Assembly: GCF_003096575.1 (NCBI RefSeq)
Contig: NZ_QEKT01000002.1
Location: 124,001-188,000 of the forward strand
Direction: 5' to 3'
Source of the DNA: Convivina intestini
GTDB lineage: Bacteria; Bacillota; Bacilli; Lactobacillales; Lactobacillaceae
Length of the DNA stretch: 64,000 bases
Of this stretch, positions 16,459 through 26,184 are shown piece after piece. The notes under the pieces were generated by a model. The model ran no database searches and had not been told where the DNA came from. It was given only the letters and a program-made list of their open reading frames with translations. Numbering within the stretch: position 1 is the first letter of the stretch; each line of letters opens with the position of its first letter. The translations under genes were made by a program, and so were the position numbers.

Positions 16459-19400
16459 CTAATCCATTGCCAAACTTTCACCGACACTCAAAGCCACCAA
16501 CCAAGTAGCGCCTATCCGATAGGTTGGATATTCCTGAACCAGCGCTTGACGGTACAAATTTAATTGACCCCGGTAGCGATTCTTGAGCTTGGCCAAATCT
16601 TCTTTTTCATGACTACCCGGTCGGACATAGTCTGTTTTATAATCAAATAAAGTAATTGTTTTTTGACTTTCATCCAGAAAATAGCCATCAATAATTCCAT
16701 GAATTAGTACCGAACTACTGTCGGTTAAGTCTTGGTAAATTTGATTGGCGGGCATGATCATGGCAAAAGTGGCCTCCCGCCGTAGAGTATCTTGATGATG
16801 GGCAATCGCTTGTCCCAAAGATGAATTCAAAAAGGCCAAAATATCATTTAGATTAATTAAATCAGCCACCTGCCCTAGCAAGCGATCTTGGGCTACCAAT
16901 TCATCACGCAACTGTACCAATTCGGCTTCTGTGTAGAGATGTTGAAAGTCTAGGAGTTGCAGTAAGAGATGGGTTGCAGTACCAACTGCACTACTAGAAG
17001 GGCGCTGACTGCCGTTAGTCATAAAGTCTGGCCGGGCTAATTCTTGATTTAACAAGACCTTACGGTCACTTAGTTTACCATTTTCATCCAGGTTCAAACT
17101 AACCATATTCATCTGATCTGGATCTTCAAAGAGCCGTTTAATTTCCGAAACAGATTGGTAGGCCGGCGTCTGCGTCGCTAATTGATTGGGATACTGATAA
17201 TCAATGAGCGTCTGGGCCGCTTGAAAGTCAGTAGCATCATATTGATTATTACGATCAGTAACCGCTTCAGTTGAATCACGCCTCGTTTGCTGCGGTGCTT
17301 TAATTTGATTTTCGGGTATTAAAGCCACCGCTATCTGGGTATTTTTAGGCGTTTGTGGTCCCAAATTACCAGCGACATCCACCTCTCCCAGCCAGTCTAG
17401 TAAGACTGGATTATCAGTCCGAGCTAGCGTCAGATTTAACCAATCAAAATAGCTGCTAGCCCGCAAACGTAAACTTTCTGGTAAAAATGGTGTTCGACTA
17501 GACCGAGCAGCCTGCCATAAGCCTTGGACGTGCTGACTAAGTCCGTCTTCATTAACCTCAACGGTCGCCAAGAGATATAGTTGCTGTTTAGCCCGCGTCA
17601 AGGCCACATAAAAGAGGCGCATTTCTTCTGACCAACTTTGCTTTTTTAAAGCTTCTTTAACCCACAGTTTTTGCAAGGTTGGCAGCACTACTTGAGCTTG
17701 GGGTTGTAAATAATCTAAGCCAATCCCAGCCGATTTTTGAATTAACAAGCCCCCACTTAAATCCTTCGTATTAAAATCTTTTTCTAATTCTGGTAAGAAA
17801 ACAATCGGAAATTCTAATCCTTTGGAAGCATGAATCGTCATCAATTGAACAGCCTCTTCTTCTGATTCCTGCGCCACTTCGCCCAATTGACCCCCATTTT
17901 TTTGTAACTCTTCCACGTAGCGAACAAAGCGGAATAAGCCAGCATGTTGATTTTCCTGATACTGAGCAGCGTACTGATAAAGGGCATGTAAATTGGCCTG
18001 TCGTTGGGGGCCGCCGGCCATCCCGGCCATATAATCCAACCAGCCAGTATCTTCATAAATTGCCAGTAACAAGCCAACCAAATCATTTTGACGGGCTAGT
18101 CCCTGCCAGCGCTGAATTTGCGTTAAAATCTTGTCCCAATTTTCATTTTGACGGGCTGCTGCTTGAAAAGCCGTCCAGAAGTCATGCTCACGATCTTGCA
18201 GTCGAATGGTTGCTAAATCGTTTTCATCCAAACCAAACATCGGGGATCGCAACATCGCTACTAGGGGAATATCTTGATGCGGATTATCAATCACCCGTAA
18301 GGTGTCTAACATAATGTAAACTTCCATCGTCTGGAAGTAATCACCGACGCCATCGGCTTGCACCGGTAACCCGGCTTCATGAAACATGCGAACTAAATCA
18401 ACATAGCCCCCTTTGGAACGGGTTAAAATCGCAATATCACTATAACGGACGGGGCGCATTCCGCCACCATCGGGCAAACTTGGGTCATATACTTGGCCAC
18501 TTTGTTGTAGATCAATAATTTTTTGAATCAAATGGGCGTACTGTCCCTGCCGCTTTTGCCAATCTCCTAATTCTTCAGAATCTCTGGTACCAACGGCCTG
18601 GTTTCCCGCCCCTTTTTGAATAATGTCCAATTCAAAAACCGGCCCCACCGTGCTGGGGTAATCGGCTCGAGGCACTAAACGAGCAGCATCTTGATAGGCA
18701 ATATCTCCCAAATTTTGATCCATTAATTGCGTGAAAATTAAATTGGTCACCTCAGTCACATTTTGCTGGGACCGGAAATTATCAGCCAGTTCAATTCTTT
18801 CATCACTATCAGATAATTCAAAATCATGGTATTTAGCACTAAACAGTTGTGGATCAGCCTGACGAAAACCATAAATACTTTGCTTAACATCCCCGACCAT
18901 ATAAAGATTATGGCCATTTGATAGCGATTGTAACAGACTTTCTTGGAGCTGGTTAATATCTTGATATTCGTCAATTAAGATTTCTGAAAATTGGCTGGCA
19001 ATCAGGGTCCGGCTATCCTCTTGATCTAAAATTTCTAACGCCAAAACTTCTAAATCAGCAAAATCCAACAAATTATCCTGCCGTTTACGGGCCGTAAAAG
19101 CCTGAATAAAGTCCTGGGTTACCATCACCAAGGTTTGCAATAAATCCTGCCCCTTTTGGTTAACTAACTGCCATTGCTGAGCATTTAGACTAAAATAAGT
19201 CTGACTTAATTTGGTTAAATTAGCTTGGGCACCCATTAAATCATTTTTAACTTGCGTCGCAACTTGGACTAACTGACTTAATTCTGGTGCCTCTTTGATT
19301 TTTTTGGAACGATTGGTATCTAGTTTAATTTGTGGTGGATCAGTCACCAAACGCTGCAACTGGTCCCATTGGCCAGTTAGGCCCGTTTCAATGGCGGCTA

Positions 19401-20184
19401 AATAACTGAATAATTCACTTAAACCTTGTGCTGTTTTCTGCAGTTCTTCAATCCCGCTAACTTGGGATAATAGGGGTTTTAACAAGGCCTGTCCATTGTG
19501 GACTTCATCTAAAAATAATTGCTGGACATGCTGGCCAAGGGGCTGACTGGTCAATAAATCTTGATCAGCTGGCCCATTGGCTTTTTGAGCCTGTTCTTTA
19601 AGCCAATCAAGCCCATCCGGACGGGCTTGAGCAAATTCAGCTAAGCATAAAATTTGGTCCTTGAGCGGATTATCATAGTTTGGATTGGCAAAATTATCCA
19701 CCAGTGCCATAAAATCAGCATATTGGGGATGTTTAGGATCATAATAATCGCTAAACACTCCATCAACAACATCCTGGCGTAACATTTGCCGTTCAGCTGT
19801 ATCTGACAATAAACGAAAACAGGGATCCAAGCCAATTTTGTAGTAATAATTTTCAATTAATTTCAGAGCAAAGGCATCAATGGTGGCAATATTAGCCACT
19901 GGTAAGAGCATTAACTGTCGCTGTAGATGTTGACGCAGTTCTCCTTGGGCTTGAACTAGTTGTCCCTGTAGTGCCTTTTCCAAACGCTCCTTCATTTCGG
20001 CTGCAGCCGCGTTGGTAAAGGTGACAATCAGGAACTGGTCGACACTTTGCCCTTTTAGAATTTTTTGCAAAATTCGTTCAATTAGAACGGTGGTCTTACC
20101 CGAACCGGCCGAAGCGGCCACTAGAATATTATGACCACTTGATTCAATGGCTCGTTGCTGGTTAGCAGTAAATTGTCTAGGCAT
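16459..20184 (-). CDS. rexA: ATP-dependent helicase/nuclease subunit A (RexA/AddA)
   Basis: A 1241-residue UvrD-type helicase fused to a RecB-family nuclease. It has Walker A AASAGSGKTTVLIERI near residue 24, FADLE and DEYQDIN (Walker B), GDVKQSIYGFRQA, and SKGLEFPIVFLPEL (motif V). The C-terminal nuclease motif LFDYKTD lies near residue 1180 with the upstream GTATHLLLQ metal ligand. With RexB it processes double-strand ends and loads RecA. The ATG overlaps the rexB stop by eight bases, so the subunits are coupled. Confidence 0.97.
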   Translation of the reverse strand: MPRQFTANQQRAIESSGHNILVAASAGSGKTTVLIERILQKILKGQSVDQFLIVTFTNAAAAEMKERLEKALQGQLVQAQGELRQHLQRQLMLLPVANIATIDAFALKLIENYYYKIGLDPCFRLLSDTAERQMLRQDVVDGVFSDYYDPKHPQYADFMALVDNFANPNYDNPLKDQILCLAEFAQARPDGLDWLKEQAQKANGPADQDLLTSQPLGQHVQQLFLDEVHNGQALLKPLLSQVSGIEELQKTAQGLSELFSYLAAIETGLTGQWDQLQRLVTDPPQIKLDTNRSKKIKEAPELSQLVQVATQVKNDLMGAQANLTKLSQTYFSLNAQQWQLVNQKGQDLLQTLVMVTQDFIQAFTARKRQDNLLDFADLEVLALEILDQEDSRTLIASQFSEILIDEYQDINQLQESLLQSLSNGHNLYMVGDVKQSIYGFRQADPQLFSAKYHDFELSDSDERIELADNFRSQQNVTEVTNLIFTQLMDQNLGDIAYQDAARLVPRADYPSTVGPVFELDIIQKGAGNQAVGTRDSEELGDWQKRQGQYAHLIQKIIDLQQSGQVYDPSLPDGGGMRPVRYSDIAILTRSKGGYVDLVRMFHEAGLPVQADGVGDYFQTMEVYIMLDTLRVIDNPHQDIPLVAMLRSPMFGLDENDLATIRLQDREHDFWTAFQAAARQNENWDKILTQIQRWQGLARQNDLVGLLLAIYEDTGWLDYMAGMAGGPQRQANLHALYQYAAQYQENQHAGLFRFVRYVEELQKNGGQLGEVAQESEEEAVQLMTIHASKGLEFPIVFLPELEKDFNTKDLSGGLLIQKSAGIGLDYLQPQAQVVLPTLQKLWVKEALKKQSWSEEMRLFYVALTRAKQQLYLLATVEVNEDGLSQHVQGLWQAARSSRTPFLPESLRLRASSYFDWLNLTLARTDNPVLLDWLGEVDVAGNLGPQTPKNTQIAVALIPENQIKAPQQTRRDSTEAVTDRNNQYDATDFQAAQTLIDYQYPNQLATQTPAYQSVSEIKRLFEDPDQMNMVSLNLDENGKLSDRKVLLNQELARPDFMTNGSQRPSSSAVGTATHLLLQLLDFQHLYTEAELVQLRDELVAQDRLLGQVADLINLNDILAFLNSSLGQAIAHHQDTLRREATFAMIMPANQIYQDLTDSSSVLIHGIIDGYFLDESQKTITLFDYKTDYVRPGSHEKEDLAKLKNRYRGQLNLYRQALVQEYPTYRIGATWLVALSVGESLAMD

Positions 20185-23100
20185 CCTCTTCTCCTTGCAG
20201 GCGTTTTAAAATATCAGCTTTTTTGTTCGGACTAATCGGACGATAACGGTCCCCTAAAATCCGATCGAAGCGCACAATATCTTGATATGGTGAATAGGCC
20301 AAGGAACCTTCAACCGGTAAAATTGGAAAATCACCGGCCTGAATTTGATGGCCAGCCCGTAAAATATTTTCCTGATTACGTGCCAACAGTAAGTCCAATT
20401 CAGCCGCTGACACCGTTTCACTAGTAGCAGCTAGTTGATCATCTTTACGCTTTTTTAATTGATAATAGGCGGCCTGCTCGCCTGGCGCTAATACTTCTAA
20501 ATTATCCAGATAAGTTTCATCTGAAAGTATTAAACCATGATATTTAAAATCAGGACTAGGCAATTCTCCGGCCAACATAGCTACCAGATCGCCCTTAAAA
20601 TCAGTTAATTTGGTTTTACTAGGGGCGATTTGAGCAAAGAAAGCTCCACCAATTTGGCTGACATTTAAAGCCTGCGCATTATTTTGAGCCGCCTGCCAAT
20701 AGGTTAACAATTGCATTTGCAAACCGTCAAAGGCCTGCCCCCACTCAAATTTTTTATTGCTAGATTTATAATCAATAATCGTACCAAATTGGCCTTGTGG
20801 ATCTTGAAGGTCAAAACGGTCAATCTTTCCCCGAACTGTAATTTGCTGTCCTTGGTCAACCAAGCTCAAGCCTTGCAAAGGTCCCTTAGGAAAACCAAAA
20901 AGGGTTTCCACGGCAGCCGGTCGGCTTTGATTATACGCAGCCGCTTGTTTTAACTGGCCCAATAATTGCTCAGAAACCTTGGCAATGTATTGTCCAATCG
21001 CCTGCCCTTGATCAGCTTCTTGCAAAAATTCAAAGGTTGGCTGGGCCAACTGCAAATTGAGCGCTTCAGCCACTAGGTTTTGAATAGTAGCTAAATCAAC
21101 CTCCTTCAGACTAGCCTTTTGTCCAATCAGGTGACTCACCACCATTTCTAAAATCGCATGATACAAAGTACCAGTTTGCGCCACATCTAAGTCATGACTA
21201 GGCCGTTCTTGTAGACGGAGTCCATAACGCAAAAAATATTCAAAGGGATCACGATAATAGGCTTCTAATTGGGAAATCGAAACTGCTAAAGGTTGTTTAA
21301 AGAGGGCTTGGGCTAAATCAGTCTGTAAGGGCGCTACTCGATTTTGATACTGGCTAGCACTTAACACACGGTCTAAATTAGGAAGGTTGGGCTGTTTTTT
21401 TAATAACCCGTACAGGGCCCGAAAGGCACTACTGTCCTGTTGACTGGCCGGTAATTGAGCCAACTGCGATAAGGTTGCTCGGGCTGAACCAACATAATTT
21501 TTTAATAAGGTACTACCATTTACCGCGTGGGCTTTAACCAGAGGAACCGGTGCAGCAAAATGATTAATTAAACGTTGGTAGTAGGGTGAACATTCAGTCA
21601 ATTGACCACTTTCATCCAAAATTGGATACGAAAAGGTCACTGCCGTTTGGCTAGCCATTAAGGCCCCATAAAACAGTAAATTTTCACTCGCCATTTGCTG
21701 TTGAGCCGTATCTTGCAGGTAACGTGGTTGCTCCTGCTGACTTAAAACTGGTTGCACTAAAAGCCGTTCGGCATCATTGATTAAGGCCTGGTTTTTGACT
21801 TGAGCCGGTAAATTCTGCCGACTACCGCCAATAAAATAGAGTGCTTGATACTGTTGGCTTTGTACAATTCCAGCTTCAGAAATGGTTAACTGATCCAATT
21901 GGTTAGGAATTCCGGCAAAACGCGCCCCCGAAAAACCGGCCAAAAGTGCTTCCCGAAAATCATCCAATTGATAGGCCTGTTGTCCGGCGACTTGAACCAT
22001 TTGATCTAAAGTTTGGGTAAACATTTGCCACACTTCTTCAACCTGCTGGCCCTTTAAAAGGTCGCCTTGGCCCACTAATTGGTCACGAACTTGCAAAATC
22101 GCCTGGTCAACCTGTTGATCATATAACCAGTTAACTAGAAAAGTTGCGGCCTCTTGTAAAGTCTGAGCTTGGTCTAAGCCCTGTTCGAATTTATCTAAGG
22201 CATCCCCAATAAAACGGCGCAAAATATTCATCCGTTGATTAATTTTTTGATCTACAGGTGATAGTTGATCATCTTGACTTTCAAATAAGACAAAGGGCCG
22301 GTCATAGGCATGCCAAATTTTAGCGCTTGGTTGATGGGCCGTCACATAGTTGTCCAAATAAGCCACAATTTCAAAATACTGCTGGTCATCTAGTAAATGG
22401 CCATTTTGGATAGGCCGCAAAAATCCTGTCTTTAAGAGAGCTAACAAATTTTGATAATAAAAGCGTTGGTTCTTGGGCCTTAGCAAATTGGTAATCAGCT
22501 CAACTAAGGGATGATTAAGCATTTTAACATCATTATCCAAAAAATAAGGTAGCTCAAATGCCTGCATCACAGCTGGAATATGATTAGTATAAGGACCCAA
22601 ATCTCGGGCAACGATTAAAATATCACGTAAATGCAGATCCGGATTTTTGAGCAAAGATTGCCGAATCCTACGGGCCACTTCGTTTAACTCGGTCACTACA
22701 TTTTCGGCTTTAAAAAATTGAACCTGTTCTAACGAATCTGCTTGCTCTATGGACTGATACTGTCCTAAAGCTTCCCAGGCTTTCAGCAGTTCTTGCATAT
22801 CTTGGGATAAAGAACGCTGGACGGTAACTGGTTTAATTTCAGTTGGAATACCAGCCTGTTGCGCTAAACCTAATAAAATCTGTGCACTTTGTAAGGGCTT
22901 TTGGAAAACGGCCCCATCCATGGGCGACTGGATAGCATCAGACTCTCCTAATAGGGCAAAAGTTATATCTGCTCGCTTTAATAATTGCTGTAATACCGCC
23001 CATTCTGGCCCGGTAAAGCCATTAAAGCTATCAAAGTAAAAGACGCTGTTAGTTAAAGTTAAATTAGGCAATTCCTCGGCAAAAAAGTTTAAGGTTTCGG

Positions 23101-23683
23101 CCTTAGTAAGCCAATTTTGATCTAAAACGGCATCAAATTCATCAGCGACTAGGGCGAGATCCCGTAATTTTTGACTAAAATTAACTTTCAAACCAGCTAA
23201 GTCAGGATTAGCCTGATCTAGGTTATCCAAAACGGTTAATAACTCTTTGGCTTGGACTTGGCTACTACGTAATTCCACTAATTGCGCCACTAAGGCTTCA
23301 ATAAAGCCTCGTTTAGCCTGCATTCGAGCAAAGACCGGTAACTGGCTAGCCTTTTGCTTTAAAATATCAGCGACCACCATATATAGGCCGGCTTCTTGCA
23401 TGATATTGGGTTGAATTTTGCTAGATTGTTGTAACAAATGCCAAGCTAAACGAGTTAAGGAATAAACTTGTAACCGACTTTGCGCATAGACTTGGCCCTT
23501 GGCTACCCGATTCAGGCGAGCAAAACGCTCAAGCACATCGACTTCACTGGCAAATTTAATGTGGTTAGGTACTAAATAATAGACGGTTAAATTCGGACTT
23601 TGCGTTAATTTTTTCTGCACATCCTGTAACATTGCCTGGCGAAAATCACGCCGTCCTGATCCCATTAAGATTGTTACTGCCAT
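20177..23683 (-). CDS. rexB: ATP-dependent deoxyribonuclease subunit B (RexB/AddB)
   Basis: A 1168-residue subunit with an inactivated helicase fold and a C-terminal RecB-type nuclease (IIDYKSSNKKF near residue 980; GTLYHAILEMVV metal ligand). The N-terminal loop reads LMGSGRRDF in place of a Walker A. I see a single Cys (LTECSPYY), so the four-Cys Fe-S cluster of B. subtilis AddB is absent; this is the RexB form of lactic acid bacteria. I chose the ATG at 23683 (AVTILMG), with GAGGAT just upstream. A longer in-frame start at 23737 would overlap the upstream gene's stop. Confidence 0.95.
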   Translation of the reverse strand: MAVTILMGSGRRDFRQAMLQDVQKKLTQSPNLTVYYLVPNHIKFASEVDVLERFARLNRVAKGQVYAQSRLQVYSLTRLAWHLLQQSSKIQPNIMQEAGLYMVVADILKQKASQLPVFARMQAKRGFIEALVAQLVELRSSQVQAKELLTVLDNLDQANPDLAGLKVNFSQKLRDLALVADEFDAVLDQNWLTKAETLNFFAEELPNLTLTNSVFYFDSFNGFTGPEWAVLQQLLKRADITFALLGESDAIQSPMDGAVFQKPLQSAQILLGLAQQAGIPTEIKPVTVQRSLSQDMQELLKAWEALGQYQSIEQADSLEQVQFFKAENVVTELNEVARRIRQSLLKNPDLHLRDILIVARDLGPYTNHIPAVMQAFELPYFLDNDVKMLNHPLVELITNLLRPKNQRFYYQNLLALLKTGFLRPIQNGHLLDDQQYFEIVAYLDNYVTAHQPSAKIWHAYDRPFVLFESQDDQLSPVDQKINQRMNILRRFIGDALDKFEQGLDQAQTLQEAATFLVNWLYDQQVDQAILQVRDQLVGQGDLLKGQQVEEVWQMFTQTLDQMVQVAGQQAYQLDDFREALLAGFSGARFAGIPNQLDQLTISEAGIVQSQQYQALYFIGGSRQNLPAQVKNQALINDAERLLVQPVLSQQEQPRYLQDTAQQQMASENLLFYGALMASQTAVTFSYPILDESGQLTECSPYYQRLINHFAAPVPLVKAHAVNGSTLLKNYVGSARATLSQLAQLPASQQDSSAFRALYGLLKKQPNLPNLDRVLSASQYQNRVAPLQTDLAQALFKQPLAVSISQLEAYYRDPFEYFLRYGLRLQERPSHDLDVAQTGTLYHAILEMVVSHLIGQKASLKEVDLATIQNLVAEALNLQLAQPTFEFLQEADQGQAIGQYIAKVSEQLLGQLKQAAAYNQSRPAAVETLFGFPKGPLQGLSLVDQGQQITVRGKIDRFDLQDPQGQFGTIIDYKSSNKKFEWGQAFDGLQMQLLTYWQAAQNNAQALNVSQIGGAFFAQIAPSKTKLTDFKGDLVAMLAGELPSPDFKYHGLILSDETYLDNLEVLAPGEQAAYYQLKKRKDDQLAATSETVSAAELDLLLARNQENILRAGHQIQAGDFPILPVEGSLAYSPYQDIVRFDRILGDRYRPISPNKKADILKRLQGEEDA

Positions 23684-23707
23684 ATCATCCTCACTAAATC
23701 TGTAATA

Positions 23708-23732
23708 AAAAAACACGCCAAAGCGTGTTTTT
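23708..23732 (-). terminator. Terminator after the DUF402 gene
   Basis: AAAAACACGC and GCGTGTTTTT form a ten-pair stem directly past the stop at 23734, with U-rich tails on both strands. It separates this gene from rexB. Confidence 0.8.
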
Positions 23733-23733
23733 G

Positions 23734-24303
23734 TCAACGACGATCATTTAACCGCTGCTGCATCAAATATTGGTAACGGGCATACCAAACGTCGATATAA
23801 CCTTGCGAAAATGGTCCTTTACCTTCGTTAATCCAATCCACCAAAATTTTGACATGATCTTTTAGGATTCGATCAATTTCAGGCGGGTAATGCCACTTCT
23901 GACTATGGGTGGCATATTCATCGGCATCTAATAAATGCTTTTCACCGCTAGGGAAAACCTTAATATCTAAGTCGTAATCAATATACTTCAAGGCTTCCTT
24001 ATCTAACACATAGGGAGAAGCCAAATTACAGTAATACGACACTCCATTATCACGAATCATAGCAATAATATTAAACCAATATTTCTTATGGAAATATACT
24101 ATTGCTGGTTCGCGCGTCACCCAACGGCGACCATTATCTTCAGTAACTAAGGTGTGATCATTTAGGCCAATAATCGCATTTTCGCTAGTCTTTAATACCA
24201 TCGTATCGCGCCAAGTACGATGCAGGGAGCCGTCATGTTTATAGCTTTTGATCGTGATGACATCGCCTTCGCGGGGACCGCGACTTGGTTTATCAACAAC
24301 CAT
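23734..24303 (-). CDS. DUF402 nucleoside tri-/diphosphate phosphatase (Ntdp/YgaC)
   Basis: A 189-residue protein closely matching the B. subtilis YgaC/S. aureus Ntdp family. It carries [53 protein letters not shown] and the acidic metal-binding [12 protein letters not shown] followed by DEYATHS. Family members hydrolyse nucleoside tri- and diphosphates. The ATG at 24303 is chosen over the TTG at 24339 because a perfect extended -10 (TGATATAAT) lies at 24347-24339; transcription would begin between the two. The terminator follows at once, so this is a single-gene unit. Confidence 0.9.
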   Translation of the reverse strand: MVVDKPSRGPREGDVITIKSYKHDGSLHRTWRDTMVLKTSENAIIGLNDHTLVTEDNGRRWVTREPAIVYFHKKYWFNIIAMIRDNGVSYYCNLASPYVLDKEALKYIDYDLDIKVFPSGEKHLLDADEYATHSQKWHYPPEIDRILKDHVKILVDWINEGKGPFSQGYIDVWYARYQYLMQQRLNDRR

Positions 24304-24338
24304 GCTAATCCAACTTTCCCGAAAAAAATTCCATTTCA

Positions 24339-24347
24339 ATTATATCA
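24339..24347 (-). promoter_or_regulatory. Extended -10 promoter of the DUF402 gene
   Basis: Minus-strand TGATATAAT, a perfect TATAAT with the TG extension, about 36 bases upstream of the chosen ATG. It excludes a TTG start at 24339. Confidence 0.65.
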
Positions 24348-24364
24348 TAGTTTAAAAATCGTCA

Positions 24365-25159
24365 CTAGTCATCAACTTGGTCACTGAGCGCCCAGTCAAT
24401 CAGATCTCCTTGATAACCTTTGGCATATAATTGTTGCTTAATTCGATAGTTGCGGGCCGATGGCGTTTCGTTTCGATAACGATGGGTTAATTTTTCTACT
24501 TGACGACTAATGTTTAACTTCTCTTGTTCAGTATCAACCTGCCAATCATGATTGGCCAAAACTTGCTGGGCAATTTCATAAGCAAAGCCCTTGGTCATGA
24601 GTAATTTAATCAGTTTTTGTTTACGACCGTAACTTGATTCCCGCTGATAACTACGTTGGGCATTATCAATAATTTTAGTAGCAATTTCAATTTGGTCACT
24701 GATTGAATAAGCTACAAGCCCCTCTTGAATTAGATTTTCAGCTACGCCGGCTCGTTTTAATTCTTGCGCTACTATCAAAGGACCCTTGGGGTTAATGATT
24801 TTTTTAGTGGCAATGAAATGTTGCACATAATCAGCATCGTCTAAATATTGCTGAGCTAGGAGTTGTTCAATTACTTCTGCCACAATATCAGCATCAATCT
24901 CTTTATTGAGCAAACGCTCTTTAACCTGATGAACCGTCCGAATGGTCGGCCCCAAATAATCCAAAGCCATTTTTAATGCTCGCGCCACCTGGTCATCATG
25001 TTTAATGGCCGCAATCAATTCTGACGTCAGCTCTCGATTTTTAACCAAACCATACTTAACCAAGGTACTTTCCATCAAACCAAAGGCAAAGCGACCATCG
25101 ATTTCAACGTTATAACGGCCAACCCGCTTTTGAGTAGCAATTTTCGTTATCTTAGGCAT
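24365..25159 (-). CDS. recX: RecX regulatory protein
   Basis: A 264-residue RecX-family protein of three-helix repeats. It carries AYDYLGPTIRT-like and EVIEQLLAQQYLDDADYVQHF near residues 85-120, then GPLIVAQELKRAGV, and GFAYEIAQQVL towards the end. RecX binds RecA filaments and modulates strand exchange; the length matches the long Firmicute form. It is the last gene of the comEA-comEC-holA-recX stretch, 20 bases after holA, adding a recombination modulator next to DNA-uptake genes. Confidence 0.92.
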   Translation of the reverse strand: MPKITKIATQKRVGRYNVEIDGRFAFGLMESTLVKYGLVKNRELTSELIAAIKHDDQVARALKMALDYLGPTIRTVHQVKERLLNKEIDADIVAEVIEQLLAQQYLDDADYVQHFIATKKIINPKGPLIVAQELKRAGVAENLIQEGLVAYSISDQIEIATKIIDNAQRSYQRESSYGRKQKLIKLLMTKGFAYEIAQQVLANHDWQVDTEQEKLNISRQVEKLTHRYRNETPSARNYRIKQQLYAKGYQGDLIDWALSDQVDD

Positions 25160-25179
25160 GTCATCTCCTACTAGGACTT

Positions 25180-26184
25180 TTATTGCTGGTTCTGTTTTAA
25201 AATAAATTCTTCAAAAAGTAGGGCCGGATCAGCCTGTGAACTTTTTAAAGCAATTTCGATTGATTGGAGGGCTAAATACCCCGTCCGTAATTGACTGGGC
25301 CGATACTTACTTAAAGAAGCCTGCGCTAATTTAATCCGATAGGGATGAACATTTAACAGCCGGGCTTTACTAGCCTGATCGCCCGTCAGTCCTGCTACTT
25401 GGAGTAAAAGGCGAAACTGGTTTAGCAAAAGGGCATTAATTTTTAAAGGAGCCTCCCCGTTTAAAAACAGTTCCTGGTATAAGTGAAGGGACTCAGCTAC
25501 CTTGCCCCGCATGACTGCATCGGTTAAATCAAAAACATGGGCATGAATACTTTTAGGCACCAAGCCTTGGATGGCTGTTAAATCAATTTGGCGGGAATCC
25601 TTAGCATAAGCCTTTAATTTATCCAACTGAGCCATAATATCTGTGTAAGAGGCATTGGTTCGTAACATCAGTTCCTTTAAAGCCTCATCATCAATGCCGT
25701 ACCCTTGCGCATTTAAACGTTGCGTAACAATGCTACGAATTTGCCCTTCTGGTACTAGCGGTAAACTAATTTTTTCAGATTGAGTAGCTACTGTTTTAGT
25801 GACTTTTTTACGCTGGTCTAATTTTAAATCGTTAACCATTAGCACCAAAATATTACCAGGGATTGGATTTTGAATTAAAGCCAAAAACTGCTTTTCAGCG
25901 GCACTTGGCAGTTTGACTTTGGGTGATAAAAAAAGCGGATTATCAACCATAATCAACCGACGTTCCCCTAAAAACGGCAAGGAAGCTAGATCATCTAGTA
26001 AACCATCTACTAGGTCCTCTGCCAAATCATAGTGACTGTAATTCAAGTCCCGCTGGTCAGCCGGAATAGTTTGCATAAACAAGCGGCGAGCTTGATCCAA
26101 CAAAGCCCCCTCTTGCCCTTCTACTAGGTATAAACTAGCTAAACTATCCTGTTTAATTTGATCTTGTAGCTGACTTAATTTCAT
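25180..26184 (-). CDS. holA: DNA polymerase III delta subunit
   Basis: A 334-residue clamp-loader subunit. It shows SLYLVEGQEGALLDQ, the NYSHYDLAEDLVDGLLDDLASLPFLGERRLIMVDNP block of domain I, and FDLTDAVMRGKVAESLHLYQELFLNGE with LLLNQFRLLLQV of the C-terminal helical domain. HolA opens the beta clamp during DNA loading. The start lies inside the 3-prime end of the frameshifted comEC tail, a 32-base overlap with that frame. comEC-holA adjacency is common in lactobacilli. Confidence 0.94.
   Translation of the reverse strand: MKLSQLQDQIKQDSLASLYLVEGQEGALLDQARRLFMQTIPADQRDLNYSHYDLAEDLVDGLLDDLASLPFLGERRLIMVDNPLFLSPKVKLPSAAEKQFLALIQNPIPGNILVLMVNDLKLDQRKKVTKTVATQSEKISLPLVPEGQIRSIVTQRLNAQGYGIDDEALKELMLRTNASYTDIMAQLDKLKAYAKDSRQIDLTAIQGLVPKSIHAHVFDLTDAVMRGKVAESLHLYQELFLNGEAPLKINALLLNQFRLLLQVAGLTGDQASKARLLNVHPYRIKLAQASLSKYRPSQLRTGYLALQSIEIALKSSQADPALLFEEFILKQNQQ

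Noticed and set aside
23684-23737. Longer RexB N-terminus from the ATG at 23737
   Set aside because: The extension would translate the terminator hairpin of the upstream gene; the ATG at 23683 has a proper SD and matches the family start.
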